From contig DGSK01000011.1 in NCBI GenBank assembly GCA_002393955.1, forward strand, positions 1 through 64,000: a DNA stretch of 64,000 bases. Reading direction: 5' to 3'. The position numbers and the translations under genes are program-made. The notes under the pieces were generated by a model. That model worked only from the letters and a program-made list of their open reading frames with translations, was not told where the DNA came from and searched no databases. This DNA comes from Lachnospiraceae bacterium UBA4364. Its GTDB lineage: Bacteria; Bacillota; Clostridia; Lachnospirales; Lachnospiraceae. This document shows, one piece after another, positions 1 through 8,590 of the stretch; position 1 is the stretch's first letter, and each line of letters opens with the position of its first letter.

Positions 1-119
1 ATGTAACGGATAACTACGGGCTGTTAGCAATTAGTTTCCCGAGGCGTTGCATCGGTTCCGGTGCATATGCGAGTCGTCGTTCTCTTTCCACAGACTATAT
101 GTGGGAAGTTTTAGTTAGT
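1..119. repeat. Right part of a nested palindromic repeat element
   Basis: The first 65 bases match the right half of the long structured element at 61482-61690 (shared core around CTGTTAG, ATTAGTTTCCC, GCGTTGCA, CGGTTC). The following part, 84-119, is a small inverted repeat: CTTTCCACA, a 7-base loop, TGTGGGAAG, then TTTTAGTTAGTA. The same arm recurs at 20589, 34735, 46187 and 61482. The element continues left of the window, so its full length cannot be seen. Confidence 0.65.
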
Positions 120-156
120 AAAAAGTCCCTTCCTCTTATGAAAAAAGAAAGGGACT
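120..156 (-). terminator. Intrinsic terminator of the TRAP/HD-GYP/GGDEF operon
   Basis: On the minus strand AGTCCCTTTCTT pairs with AAGAGGAAGGGACT and is followed by TTTTT. It lies 31 bases after the stop of the binding lipoprotein, so it closes the minus-strand operon. Confidence 0.8.
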
Positions 157-186
157 CCGCTGCTCAGAAACCATTGCCTTACCGCT

Positions 187-1194
187 TTACCTTGCAGCCT
201 GCCACTCCTTCAGCCTGTCGATCATGTCCCCATAAACCGATGCATTATCGTTAAGCACCTGAGACGTAGCCTCCGCAAAAGGTGTCAGGTCCGGATAATT
301 GATCTCCATGCCAGCTTCCTCAAGCTTGGATATAAGCTCCTCAGTCTGCTTTCGGTTGCTCTCACGGTCAGAAGCCGCACTGTTTAGTGCTGCCGCACTT
401 ACTATCTCCTGCTGCTCAGGAGTCAGTTTCTGCCATGTATTCTCGGATATTGCAAAGCACATTCCCGAATAAATATGATTTGTCACCGAAAGATACTTCT
501 GAACCTCATACAGATTATTATTGTATATAACCGGAATAGGATTTTCCTGTGCATCATAAGTTCCGGCCTCAAGTGCCGCATAAAGCTCTGAAAATGCCAG
601 GGGCTGGGGATTTGCACCCAGGGCTGTCATAGTTGACATTATGATAGGATTCTCCGGAGTACGGATCAGAAGCCCCTTCATATCCTCAGGCGAATTAACG
701 GGGCCTATGGAATTGGTAACACACCTGAACCCGTTGTCATAGTGAGCCAGCACACGGATATTGTCGTCTATAAGCTTCGCTTCAGCCTCAGCCTCAATAT
801 CACTGTCCATGAATGCCCAGGCGGTATCAAAATCATCAAAAAGGAAAGGCATGGCTGAAATACCCATGGTAGGCTCATACAGAGAAAAATTCGATGCATC
901 GGATATTACTATATCTATCTTGCCTGCCCCCATTGCCAGCGCATCTATCATGTCGGAATCACCGCCAAGCTCGCCGGAAGGATAGATCTTAGCTGTCACC
1001 TGACCGCCTGTCTTCTCCGCTATCTCGTCAGCAAATGCCTGGGCTGCGATATTTCTGGGATCGCTTTCGCCGGTAGACACACCGATCTTTAATTCTATAG
1101 GCCCGGATGAATTCTGTCTGGTGCATCCTCCTGCCAAAGATAAGGTTGTCACACCGGCCAGGGCCAGCGCCATGATCTTTCTTATTTTTATCAT
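187..1194 (-). CDS. TRAP transporter solute-binding lipoprotein (DctP family)
   Basis: A 335-residue extracytoplasmic solute-binding protein of the DctP/TRAP type. The N-terminus has a basic start, a hydrophobic stretch and a lipobox ending LAGGC near residue 24, so it should be lipid-anchored on the outer face of the membrane. The body carries the family pattern: an early EIAEKTGGQV segment, a central IRTPENPI region, and AFSELYAALEAGTYDAQENP, where family members bind the ligand carboxylate. The start is supported by an AGGAGG site. It is the last gene of the operon with the HD-GYP and GGDEF proteins. No DctQ/DctM permease genes are present, so it may serve sensing or use a distant permease. 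Ligand unknown. Confidence 0.9.
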   Translation of the reverse strand: MIKIRKIMALALAGVTTLSLAGGCTRQNSSGPIELKIGVSTGESDPRNIAAQAFADEIAEKTGGQVTAKIYPSGELGGDSDMIDALAMGAGKIDIVISDASNFSLYEPTMGISAMPFLFDDFDTAWAFMDSDIEAEAEAKLIDDNIRVLAHYDNGFRCVTNSIGPVNSPEDMKGLLIRTPENPIIMSTMTALGANPQPLAFSELYAALEAGTYDAQENPIPVIYNNNLYEVQKYLSVTNHIYSGMCFAISENTWQKLTPEQQEIVSAAALNSAASDRESNRKQTEELISKLEEAGMEINYPDLTPFAEATSQVLNDNASVYGDMIDRLKEWQAAR

Positions 1195-1218
1195 ACTATC
1201 TCCTCCTATATCCCTTTC

Positions 1219-1935
1219 TCACACTTTTGCCTTACGATACGACAGACTTTCCATCCTCACCTTAACTGCATCCGTACATTCTTTTATCCGCTGGGGCGGT
1301 ATATCGCAAAAACACTTCACGATTTCCTCATCCAGCTGTTTTCCCGAAGCGATCTTAAGCTCCGCTATTGCTTCTTCATAACTAAGGGACGGCCTGTAGG
1401 ATCGCTCTCCAGTAATGGCCGAATAAGTATCAGCCACTGCAAGTATCCTTGAAGCTACAGGGATCTCATTTCCCTTAAGTTTATAATATCCGCTGCCGTC
1501 CACCCTTTCATGATGATAAAGAACCCAGTCACCGACACCTTTAAGAGCCGGAAGCGAATCCATTATCTCTTTACCTATTTCAGGGTGGCGCTGTATCATA
1601 CGCCACTCCTCATCCGTAAGCTTTCCGGATTTATTCCTCACCTCTACAGGCACACCAAACTTCCCCACATCAAGAAGCAGTGCTGCATAGGCAAGCTTTT
1701 CCCTGTCCACCCGAAACCGATATGAAACAGGCAGGGCATCATATATCAGCAGGCTTAACTTAACGACATTCAGCGAATGGCCGTCAAGTCCGGGATCCCC
1801 GGCTTCCGCCACTCCCACGAGGGCCTGCATGATCTCAAAACGATCCTCTTTCATCTGCTTTAAAGCAATAAAAACCCCGACCCCCAGCACGATGATCAGT
1901 ATGATTATAATATATTTTAAAATATCACCGCTCAT
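1219..1935 (-). CDS. Membrane-anchored HD-GYP-type domain protein, probably degenerate
   Basis: 238 residues: one N-terminal membrane helix (about residues 5-25), then an HD-GYP-like domain, the family that hydrolyses cyclic di-GMP. The fold is readable (HSLNV, IQRHPEIGKEI, HHERVDGSGYY, ILAVADTYSAI). Two signature positions differ: the usual HD pair reads LD (ALLLDVGKFG), removing a metal-ligand histidine, and GYP reads GYY. It may therefore bind rather than cleave the nucleotide, or have altered activity. Its start overlaps the stop of the upstream GGDEF gene by four bases, implying coupled translation with a presumed cyclic di-GMP synthase. A GGAAGG site precedes the ATG. Confidence 0.85.
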   Translation of the reverse strand: MSGDILKYIIIILIIVLGVGVFIALKQMKEDRFEIMQALVGVAEAGDPGLDGHSLNVVKLSLLIYDALPVSYRFRVDREKLAYAALLLDVGKFGVPVEVRNKSGKLTDEEWRMIQRHPEIGKEIMDSLPALKGVGDWVLYHHERVDGSGYYKLKGNEIPVASRILAVADTYSAITGERSYRPSLSYEEAIAELKIASGKQLDEEIVKCFCDIPPQRIKECTDAVKVRMESLSYRKAKV

Positions 1936-3176
1936 ACCAATCCTTCCTTTGTTTCGCTGAATGTTATCTGGTTCTTTCCTGCCCTCTTCGACCGATACAG
2001 TGCATCATCCGCACGGTTATATACCTTGTCTATATCATTATCATCTGCTGTAATCTCTGTCACGCCGAATGATGCATGTATTCCATTAAGTTCTCCAAAG
2101 CTCACGGCATTCAGGCTGTCAAGAATTGCCTGGAGACGGGCTTTTGCCCCTTCCCTGTCAGCCTCACCCCTTATCATCACAATAAACTCATCTCCGCCCA
2201 GACGACCCGCAAAGCTTAATTTCTGTTCCATTACCAGCTCGGAAAAATGTGCCAGTCCTTTCCTGTCATCACCCAAAGCTTCTGTATGACCGCCAAGACC
2301 TCCCATAATAGTCCGTCCCGTGATCTGCAGTGCCTTATCACCCATCTGGTGCCCCAGCTTATCATTTATCTGTTTAAAACTGTCCAGGTCCAGCAGGCAG
2401 ACCACTATATAGTCCTCATGCGAACTTTTAAGGACCTCAGTTGCCATAGACATAAACCTTGCCCTGTTGAAAAGTGACGTCAGGGCGTCAAAGCTGGATT
2501 TGATCTCCAGCTCATTTGTGATCTGGATATTCTTAAGATATGTGACGAACTGCTGCAGCCTTGTCCTCTGCCTGGTATAGTGCAGGACCAGAGAAAGGGA
2601 CAACACCAGCACCGTGTAGAAAATATCCTCATTTACTATTGAAGGAGGTTTTTGCTGAAAACGCAGCGGCGAGAAGCCATACTTTACGCTCAGCCAGAAG
2701 GCGATTGAAAATATGGTTAACGCTATGCTCATATTTACGACTGTATCAATATAGGAAACAGCAATAAGTACCAGAAGGACATAAAAGAGAATTGCCGGTT
2801 TCTGTGGCTGGGCTATCGATACTAGCAAGCTGAAACCCATCATAAGTAGCATGCTCGGATATATAAAAAACTGGAACTGCCATTTAGGATTCTTTAGACA
2901 GAGTACAACATATATTTCCTCTATCAAAGCCAGAACAAAGAAACATACGAATGTGCCTATTCCCACACGGTCAAGTCCGTTCATGTTGTAACGCACAAAG
3001 ACACTGGATACCGCGTAATTATCGTATATCCTGATTCCCAGGAATATCAGTGTAACCGCCAGGAGCCAGCTGTTCATGAACATCATGTGCTTGAGGTTCG
3101 TCAGCTGGATCTGGGGCTTACAGTCCCTGTATGTATCCCTGCTGTATCCATAGTAAATGAATGAGGTTGTATTCAT
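1932..3176 (-). CDS. Membrane GGDEF diguanylate cyclase
   Basis: 414 residues. About 200 N-terminal residues hold several hydrophobic segments (from MNSWLLAVTLIFLGI onward), a membrane sensor module not assigned to a named family. The C-terminal half is a GGDEF domain with DALTSLFNRARF at its start and an intact active site RLGGDEFIVMI, so it should make cyclic di-GMP from GTP. No RxxD inhibitory site is seen five residues before the GGDEF, so product inhibition may be weak. It is the first gene of the operon with the HD-GYP protein and the TRAP binding protein. The ribosome binding site at this start is poor, so the true start could be a little downstream. Confidence 0.88.
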   Translation of the reverse strand: MNTTSFIYYGYSRDTYRDCKPQIQLTNLKHMMFMNSWLLAVTLIFLGIRIYDNYAVSSVFVRYNMNGLDRVGIGTFVCFFVLALIEEIYVVLCLKNPKWQFQFFIYPSMLLMMGFSLLVSIAQPQKPAILFYVLLVLIAVSYIDTVVNMSIALTIFSIAFWLSVKYGFSPLRFQQKPPSIVNEDIFYTVLVLSLSLVLHYTRQRTRLQQFVTYLKNIQITNELEIKSSFDALTSLFNRARFMSMATEVLKSSHEDYIVVCLLDLDSFKQINDKLGHQMGDKALQITGRTIMGGLGGHTEALGDDRKGLAHFSELVMEQKLSFAGRLGGDEFIVMIRGEADREGAKARLQAILDSLNAVSFGELNGIHASFGVTEITADDNDIDKVYNRADDALYRSKRAGKNQITFSETKEGLV

Positions 3177-3284
3177 AGGTAAATTTTACCACATACTTGC
3201 CAAAAAAGGGAAAGAATTATAGACTATTAGTGGTGAAATGTAACTATTCAGGACATCCTATTATTAGACAGGAGAATTATACAC

Positions 3285-4193
3285 ATGTGGACTGCTGATA
3301 ACTGGAAAGACTATAAAGTAATAGACTGTACCGATGGTGAAAAACTGGAGCGCTGGGGCGAATATCTTCTGGTACGTCCGGATCCGCAGGTCATATGGCA
3401 GACCGGCCATAAAAATCCGGCCTGGAAAAAGGTAAACGGCCATTACCACCGTTCAACAAAAGGCGGCGGTGAATGGGATTTCCGTGACCTTCCAAAAGAA
3501 TGGACCATAGAGTACGATCTCACCCCTGCCGGCAAAAAGCTCTGCTTCCATTTAAAGCCTTTTGCATTTAAGCATACAGGCATTTTTCCTGAGCAGGCAG
3601 TCAACTGGGACTGGGCTTCCGGGCTCATAGTCCGCGCCGGAAGATCCAAAAACGCTGAAGGCTCCGACAGCCGTGTCCGTGTTCTTAACCTCTTTGCCTA
3701 TACCGGCGGAGCTACTGTTTCCGCCGCAGTTTCCGGTGCCTTTGTGACACATGTGGATGCAGCAAAGGGAATGGTGGCCTGGGCAAAAGAAAACGCCGAA
3801 AGCTCCGGCTGCAGACAGACCTCCATCCGCTGGATAGTTGACGACTGCCTTAAATTTGTGGAAAGAGAAATCCGACGCGGCAACACCTACGACGCCATCA
3901 TTATGGACCCGCCCTCCTACGGAAGAGGCCCCGGCGGCGAAGTATGGAAGATCGAGGATGCGGTATTCCCGCTGATCTGCAAAGCCGCAGAATTGCTTTC
4001 CGACGAGCCGCTTTTCTTCCTTATTAACTCCTACACTACCGGATTACAGCCGGCAGTGCTCTCCTACATGCTGAACACAGCCCTCACTGCCAAACGGGGC
4101 GGCCATGTGGAAAGTTCAGAAATCGGGCTTCCTATAGAAGGTTCTGACACCCTCATTCTTCCGTGTGGAGCCTGCGGAAGGTGGGTACCGTAG
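3285..4193 (+). CDS. Class I SAM-dependent RNA methyltransferase, RlmI-like
   Basis: 302 residues, COG1092-type methyltransferase. The SAM-binding loop reads VLNLFAYTGG, the acidic loop VDAAKGMVAWAKEN, and the catalytic motif DPPSYGRG. Family members methylate cytosine in rRNA; the substrate here is not determined. It lacks an obvious N-terminal PUA domain, so it is the short form of the family. An AGGAG site lies upstream of the ATG. It is transcribed alone, divergently from the GGDEF operon, with about 108 bases between them. Confidence 0.85.
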   Translation: MWTADNWKDYKVIDCTDGEKLERWGEYLLVRPDPQVIWQTGHKNPAWKKVNGHYHRSTKGGGEWDFRDLPKEWTIEYDLTPAGKKLCFHLKPFAFKHTGIFPEQAVNWDWASGLIVRAGRSKNAEGSDSRVRVLNLFAYTGGATVSAAVSGAFVTHVDAAKGMVAWAKENAESSGCRQTSIRWIVDDCLKFVEREIRRGNTYDAIIMDPPSYGRGPGGEVWKIEDAVFPLICKAAELLSDEPLFFLINSYTTGLQPAVLSYMLNTALTAKRGGHVESSEIGLPIEGSDTLILPCGACGRWVP

Positions 4194-4235
4194 AGAGGCC
4201 TGCACATAGAACGATTATTCTTTGATGAAATATCT

Positions 4236-4389
4236 ATTATAATAATAGCTTGTGCTACCATATACGGTAGGCGGTTAGCCCTCTCTGGAGGGCATTGTGT
4301 CCCTCCGGACAAAAAATCCGTTTGAACACTTTGTTCATACGGAAATCTATGAGGAGGGCGTGAATATGCAGTATTCCCAATTTACATAA
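4236..4389 (+). ncRNA. Structured leader with a strong SD and a 7-codon ORF; possible decayed small-toxin (holin-like) leader
   Basis: A TATAAT at 4235-4240 is followed by a run of hairpins: GCCCTC/GAGGGC (4278-4293), a small GTCC/GGAC hairpin, and TCCGT..TGAAC/GTTCA..ACGGA (4317-4343). A perfect GAGGAGGG follows at 4351-4358 with ATG at 4366, seven bases on. That frame stops after seven codons (4366-4389). From memory, this arrangement resembles leaders of short holin-like type I toxins in Firmicutes. If so, the toxin body has been lost. No antisense RNA promoter was confirmed, so the call is tentative. Confidence 0.4.
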
Positions 4390-4410
4390 TACCCTGATAT
4401 AGTTTATAAT
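4381..4410 (+). promoter_or_regulatory. Promoter placed for a leaderless transcript of the next gene
   Basis: TTTACA (4381-4386), an 18-base spacer and TATAAT (4405-4410) form a good sigma-A-type promoter. The -10 ends six bases before the ATG at 4417, so the expected transcription start is at or next to the start codon. No ribosome binding site lies between. Confidence 0.5.
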
Positions 4411-4416
4411 ATATAT

Positions 4417-4965
4417 ATGAATGTCGCTGAGCTTTCCACAAATGTATATCAGGTCGCAGGACTGAAAAATACGGATATTCTGCAATTCCGCAGTTATCCC
4501 GGCAAGCCTTCGGCCTCTGTCACCGGAAATTCTGAAACAAGAAGTTTTTCGGAGATACTTTCAGATCATGTTTCCAAAAACACACAGAGTGTTTCCGCCA
4601 CGCAGGCCTACTCGGATATGAGCGCCGATGCCGCCTCTGCATTAAAGGCGTCCCTTTCCGATACGGAACTTGACAGCCTCAGGGCATCTTTAAATGCTGA
4701 TGACCTCGCTCCTGATGTGGTGAATGCGCTTACTGATGATAACGGAAATATTGCCGAGGCGCTTTTAGATACACTTCTTAATGACACGGATAATGACGAT
4801 GATAATTCTTCCGTGCTTGAATCTTACGAATCATCCTCAGATAGCCTGAATAAACTCCTTACGGACACGAAGCTGGCACAGGAATATTTAAGCTCTTTCT
4901 CCGGACGCAATCTGATAAATGAACTTGCAAACAATATGATCGCAGGTGTTGCGACAAGCGTGTGA
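4417..4965 (+). CDS. Hypothetical Ser/Asp-rich protein
   Basis: 182 residues, family not recognised. It has no signal peptide or membrane segment. The sequence is rich in Ser, Asp, Ala and Leu, with an acidic stretch DTDNDDDNSS near the middle and helical LxxLL-like segments (ALKASLSDTELDSLRASLN). The start lies directly behind a strong promoter with no ribosome binding site, so translation is either leaderless or starts further in. It stands alone between the RNA methyltransferase and the convergent membrane protein gene. A structural or regulatory role cannot be read from the sequence. Confidence 0.6.
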   Translation: MNVAELSTNVYQVAGLKNTDILQFRSYPGKPSASVTGNSETRSFSEILSDHVSKNTQSVSATQAYSDMSADAASALKASLSDTELDSLRASLNADDLAPDVVNALTDDNGNIAEALLDTLLNDTDNDDDNSSVLESYESSSDSLNKLLTDTKLAQEYLSSFSGRNLINELANNMIAGVATSV

Positions 4966-5013
4966 CTGCTGCCGTCCTTTTTCTTCCATTTTACCGAATG
5001 GATCTGATTCCCT

Positions 5014-5775
5014 CTATGTCTTCTTAAAGAACTGAAATGTTCCCCCTATCAGTACCATCGCCCCTGCTATGGCATAAAACACTTCTATCCCCGGCTCAAA
5101 GAGTCCCGATACTCCCTCCGCCATTAAGAATGCCCCTGCTGCGCTGGTAAAGATTATTATTATCACATCTCCGAATATGTTTACCAGAACAGACACCACT
5201 ACAGCCGCCAGTGATGCGATCACCAATCCTGTCTGCAGTACATTCAGTGCCTCAGATATCTGATCTATCACAGGCTGTGCATACTCCGCCGACATTTCAC
5301 CGGTTGCCGCCGATATATCTCCATGGTTAAATATTTTTGTTATCCATATCTGAATCAGCGCCCCGGTATCCGGGATATCGCTTATTGCCTTTCTCGCCAT
5401 GATGAGTGCAGACCTGGCAAAACATCCTGCCACGGCAAGGTAAGTGCACACTCCTGCTGTAACACATAAACCTGCCTTATATCGTCTTAGTCCTGCATAT
5501 CCTGCCACAACAGCCACCACTGCTGCCGCCACATACACCCAGACACTGTCCCAGTTTTTTCCTATCTGAAGCACGGTACCGCCTGCCAGTACAGCGCAGG
5601 CACAGAACTGGACTATCTTGCAGAGGTTCAGCCCCTGGAAACACAGTACACCGCCGGCCGCAATAAAAAACAGGGCAACAGCCCATCCCGGCATTGCCGC
5701 TATCTCTGAATTTATGCTGTTTCCCATCCACGCTGCGGTTTCTTCAGCCACTCCCATATATTGCCCGCATTCCAT
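5014..5775 (-). CDS. Multi-pass membrane protein of unknown function
   Basis: About 253 residues from the ATG at 5775; a TTG further out (5811) would add 12 residues, but neither has a strong ribosome binding site. The protein has roughly six to seven hydrophobic helices: three or four near the start, a soluble loop with EMSAEYAQPVIDQISEAL, and three more at the end. The C-terminus is basic (FQFFKKT). It follows the histidine kinase gene with a short gap and is probably the last gene of the SAS / response regulator / kinase operon, so it may be an accessory membrane partner. No family was recognised. Confidence 0.7.
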   Translation of the reverse strand: MECGQYMGVAEETAAWMGNSINSEIAAMPGWAVALFFIAAGGVLCFQGLNLCKIVQFCACAVLAGGTVLQIGKNWDSVWVYVAAAVVAVVAGYAGLRRYKAGLCVTAGVCTYLAVAGCFARSALIMARKAISDIPDTGALIQIWITKIFNHGDISAATGEMSAEYAQPVIDQISEALNVLQTGLVIASLAAVVVSVLVNIFGDVIIIIFTSAAGAFLMAEGVSGLFEPGIEVFYAIAGAMVLIGGTFQFFKKT

Positions 5776-5851
5776 CTTATGATCAGCTCGCCAAAAGTTT
5801 CCTAACCCCAAATTCCGAAAAAAACAACTGATAGGCCTCTACGAGAAATTC

Positions 5852-7162
5852 TCACTGCTTATATGTTACCGTAAACATTATCTCTTCCCTTTTCCGGTCA
5901 TAGCTTACCTGTATATTCGCATTCATTTTCGCACACATTTCCTCCGCTATGGAGAGTCCTATACCAAATCCGCTCTTCTTGCTGTTGTGGGATTCATCCT
6001 CTCTGTAAAATCTCTCGAAGAATCTTGTATAGTCTACGGTTGTTCCGGCCTTATATGTATTCTGTACATAAAGCTTTGCACCCTTGCCCATATACCCCTT
6101 TTCGAGCTTTACCAGGACCCGTCCTCCGTCATCACAATACTTTGAAGCATTATCTATAAGAATGGATGTCACTTCCTGTACGCCATTCTGGACAGCCTTC
6201 ACAGTAAGCCCCTCTTCTATGTTCAGCTCATATTTCTTCCCTGCCCCTTCTACTACCGAAGCAAAGGACTCAGCCTGATCCTTGACTATACCTGATATGT
6301 CTACCGACGAAAAGACCTGAACATCTTTCTCATTAAGCTTGGAAAGCACTACCAGATTCGAGACCAGTTCGTTAAGCTTCTTTATCTGCCTGATATTCGA
6401 TTCCGTCCATTTGGTTTTGCCGGAGGTCATCTCTATCATCTCTGTATTGGCTGAGATAACAGTAAGAGGTGTTTTCAGCTCATGGCTTGCATTGGTTATG
6501 AAACGTTTCTGCCTCTCCTGGTTTTTAATAAAAGGATCCATGAGCTGCTTGGAAAAATATATGAAAAGCAGACAGAATACCAGAAGTATAACTCCTGCAA
6601 CTACCAGCAGGTAAGAATATATCTGCTGAACTATCAGATATCTTGATGTATAGTCTACGAAAACGTAGAGTCGGCTTCCGTTTCCCTTTTCCATGCTGTC
6701 ATAATAATATACATTGTTCTCATGGAAAAACTTTCCAGACTTCCAACTCGTATCAGTAAAAAGCTTCCGTATAGACTCCGCTATAGACATATCGATGTCA
6801 TTGGTCACTCCCTCATATATGGAATATGCTATCTCCTCCGCCTCAGCCTCCTCTATGGAAAAGATATGCTCCGTATTGACATGGGTGATATTTCCATCCT
6901 TATCGGTTATCACACTGAAATACCTGGTTTCATACTGCAGTTCTTCCGACAATCCTCCGGGCATCCTCTTGCTGCCTATAGCCCATACCATGTCCGGCGG
7001 CATTTCACCGCCGTTTTCAAGCAGCACAGTCAGCATGGTATTTACCTGCGCATCAAAAAAATTGTCCGTAAGAAAAAATACCATGGAAAGAACCAGGGTA
7101 AGACATATAAGAAGCGTAAGTGCCGCCAACGATACAAATTTCACTCTTAGTTTTGCAAGCAT
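5852..7162 (-). CDS. Sensor histidine kinase
   Basis: 436 residues. Two membrane helices (about residues 10-30 and 180-205) flank an extracellular sensor of about 150 residues. The cytoplasmic part has the HisKA H-box SHELKTPLTVI, whose histidine is the phosphorylation site, then the N-box ILIDNASKYCDDGG and a G-box ending KKSGFGIGLSIAEEM. All residues needed for autophosphorylation appear intact. It lies downstream of its response regulator with a gap of about 78 bases and belongs to the same minus-strand operon as the alarmone synthetase. The signal sensed is unknown. Confidence 0.92.
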   Translation of the reverse strand: MLAKLRVKFVSLAALTLLICLTLVLSMVFFLTDNFFDAQVNTMLTVLLENGGEMPPDMVWAIGSKRMPGGLSEELQYETRYFSVITDKDGNITHVNTEHIFSIEEAEAEEIAYSIYEGVTNDIDMSIAESIRKLFTDTSWKSGKFFHENNVYYYDSMEKGNGSRLYVFVDYTSRYLIVQQIYSYLLVVAGVILLVFCLLFIYFSKQLMDPFIKNQERQKRFITNASHELKTPLTVISANTEMIEMTSGKTKWTESNIRQIKKLNELVSNLVVLSKLNEKDVQVFSSVDISGIVKDQAESFASVVEGAGKKYELNIEEGLTVKAVQNGVQEVTSILIDNASKYCDDGGRVLVKLEKGYMGKGAKLYVQNTYKAGTTVDYTRFFERFYREDESHNSKKSGFGIGLSIAEEMCAKMNANIQVSYDRKREEIMFTVTYKQ

Positions 7163-7240
7163 ATCCCGCTAAGCCTTCCACACTGCAGCAAAACAGCATT
7201 TTATCCATACATTATACGCTCAGTTTCAGAGTCTCTTCAG

Positions 7241-7912
7241 TCATTCCGTACCAGCCAGGCGGTATGATTGTCCCTTTTCTCCCTCAATAGTCGCAGCTGC
7301 ACCTACTGCACGCAGCTTATTCTTAAGAAATGACACATACAGCCAGACTGCTTCTTCATCTGCATTATCTTCGTTCTTCCAGAACTTTTCTATAAGTTCC
7401 TCCGAAGAAAAATCCTTTTCCGGGTTATTCATAAAGAATCCCAGCATGTGACTCTCCTTAGCCGGAAGCCGTATGGAGTTCTGCCCCGTAAGTTCCTCTT
7501 TATCGGTATCCAGAGTTATGTTATATACAGATATTACCTTCTGCGTATTTGCCCGGCTTCTCCTTGTCATGGCTCTCACCCTGGCCAGTAATTCTCCCAC
7601 TGCAAAGGGCTTGGTCAGGTAATCATCTGCACCTGCATCCAGACCATTTATCCTGTCATCCACCTCTGTCTTTGCCGTAAGGAAAAGCACAGGCGTATCA
7701 TTGCCGGACTCCCTTAGTTTCTTTAATGCCGTTATCCCATCCATTACCGGCATCATTATGTCAGACACAATGGCCGCATACTCTTTTGAATTTGCCTTTT
7801 CAAGCATCTGCGCACCATTTTCCGTCACATCCACAGTATAACCGTTAGCATCAAGCACGGCTTCTATGACATCCTTAAGATCTTCTTCATCTTCTGCTAC
7901 AAGTATATTCAT
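7241..7912 (-). CDS. OmpR-family response regulator
   Basis: 223 residues from the ATG at 7912, which has an AGAGGT site; a GTG three bases earlier is also in frame. The receiver domain has the acidic pair AEDEED, the phospho-acceptor in SDIMMPVMDGI and the conserved lysine in LTKPFAVGELLARV. The C-terminal part is a winged-helix DNA-binding domain (LPAKESHMLGFFMNN, FWKNEDNADEEAVWLYVSFLKNKL pattern). It should be phosphorylated by the kinase encoded just downstream and act as a transcription factor. It begins 25 bases after the alarmone synthetase stop. Confidence 0.92.
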   Translation of the reverse strand: MNILVAEDEEDLKDVIEAVLDANGYTVDVTENGAQMLEKANSKEYAAIVSDIMMPVMDGITALKKLRESGNDTPVLFLTAKTEVDDRINGLDAGADDYLTKPFAVGELLARVRAMTRRSRANTQKVISVYNITLDTDKEELTGQNSIRLPAKESHMLGFFMNNPEKDFSSEELIEKFWKNEDNADEEAVWLYVSFLKNKLRAVGAAATIEGEKGQSYRLAGTE

Positions 7913-7937
7913 CACTTACCTCTTTCCTGCTTTTTCC

Positions 7938-8537
7938 TCAGCTTCCGCGTATCATATCCTTCAGCGTCTGCATGGAAATATCGCAGCTTGCCAGTTCTCC
8001 TGCACAGCGTTTCAGTTCTTCCGCTATGATCGCACTGTTCTTTATATCTTTCTTATATCTGAGTTCATGCTCCAGCGCCGCCCAGGTATCCATCGCTATA
8101 GTACGGAGCTGTACCTCAATATAGTATTTCCCGGGATCATTGCCCGCCGCATCCGGTACATCACTCTCTACCTCGAGCAGCATATGGTAACTCCTGTAAC
8201 CATTGGGTTTCGTCGCGCTTATATAATCCTTTTCCTTTACAACGGTTATACCTTCCATCTCCCGTATCTTTCGCACATTCTTCATTATGTCGTCGATGAA
8301 AAGACATATAACTCTTACACCTATGGCGTCGTGCACCACCTTCAGAGCATTATACGCTGTCATCTCCACCCCGATCTTATTGCATTTTTCCTGCATGCTC
8401 TCCACGGACTTGATACGGCTGGAAAGATGCTCGTAAAGCTTATCCCCGCCATCGTCTTTCGCAGTCTCTTCGTACCGCCTGACGAAATCATCCGCTATCT
8501 TTGTCAGGTCATCAATATAATCTGCATATTCCTTCAT
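7938..8537 (-). CDS. Small alarmone synthetase (RelA/SpoT domain GTP pyrophosphokinase)
   Basis: 199 residues, a single (p)ppGpp synthetase domain without HD hydrolase or regulatory domains, as in RelQ/YjbM-type enzymes. Visible motifs are SSRIKSVES, DAIGVRVICLFIDDI, KPNGYRSYHM and EVQLRTIAMDTWAALEHEL, the last holding the catalytic and substrate-binding residues. It transfers pyrophosphate from ATP to GDP or GTP. It is the first gene of a minus-strand operon with a response regulator, a histidine kinase and a membrane protein. That placement ties alarmone production to a two-component signal and is worth noting. Confidence 0.9.
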   Translation of the reverse strand: MKEYADYIDDLTKIADDFVRRYEETAKDDGGDKLYEHLSSRIKSVESMQEKCNKIGVEMTAYNALKVVHDAIGVRVICLFIDDIMKNVRKIREMEGITVVKEKDYISATKPNGYRSYHMLLEVESDVPDAAGNDPGKYYIEVQLRTIAMDTWAALEHELRYKKDIKNSAIIAEELKRCAGELASCDISMQTLKDMIRGS

Positions 8538-8590
8538 TATTTCCGTAACCTCTCAATACACCATCAATCTTTATGCTATATGCTGCACCG

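Noticed and set aside
187..1194. Complete TRAP transporter
   Set aside because: DctQ/DctM genes are absent; the neighbours are cyclic di-GMP proteins.
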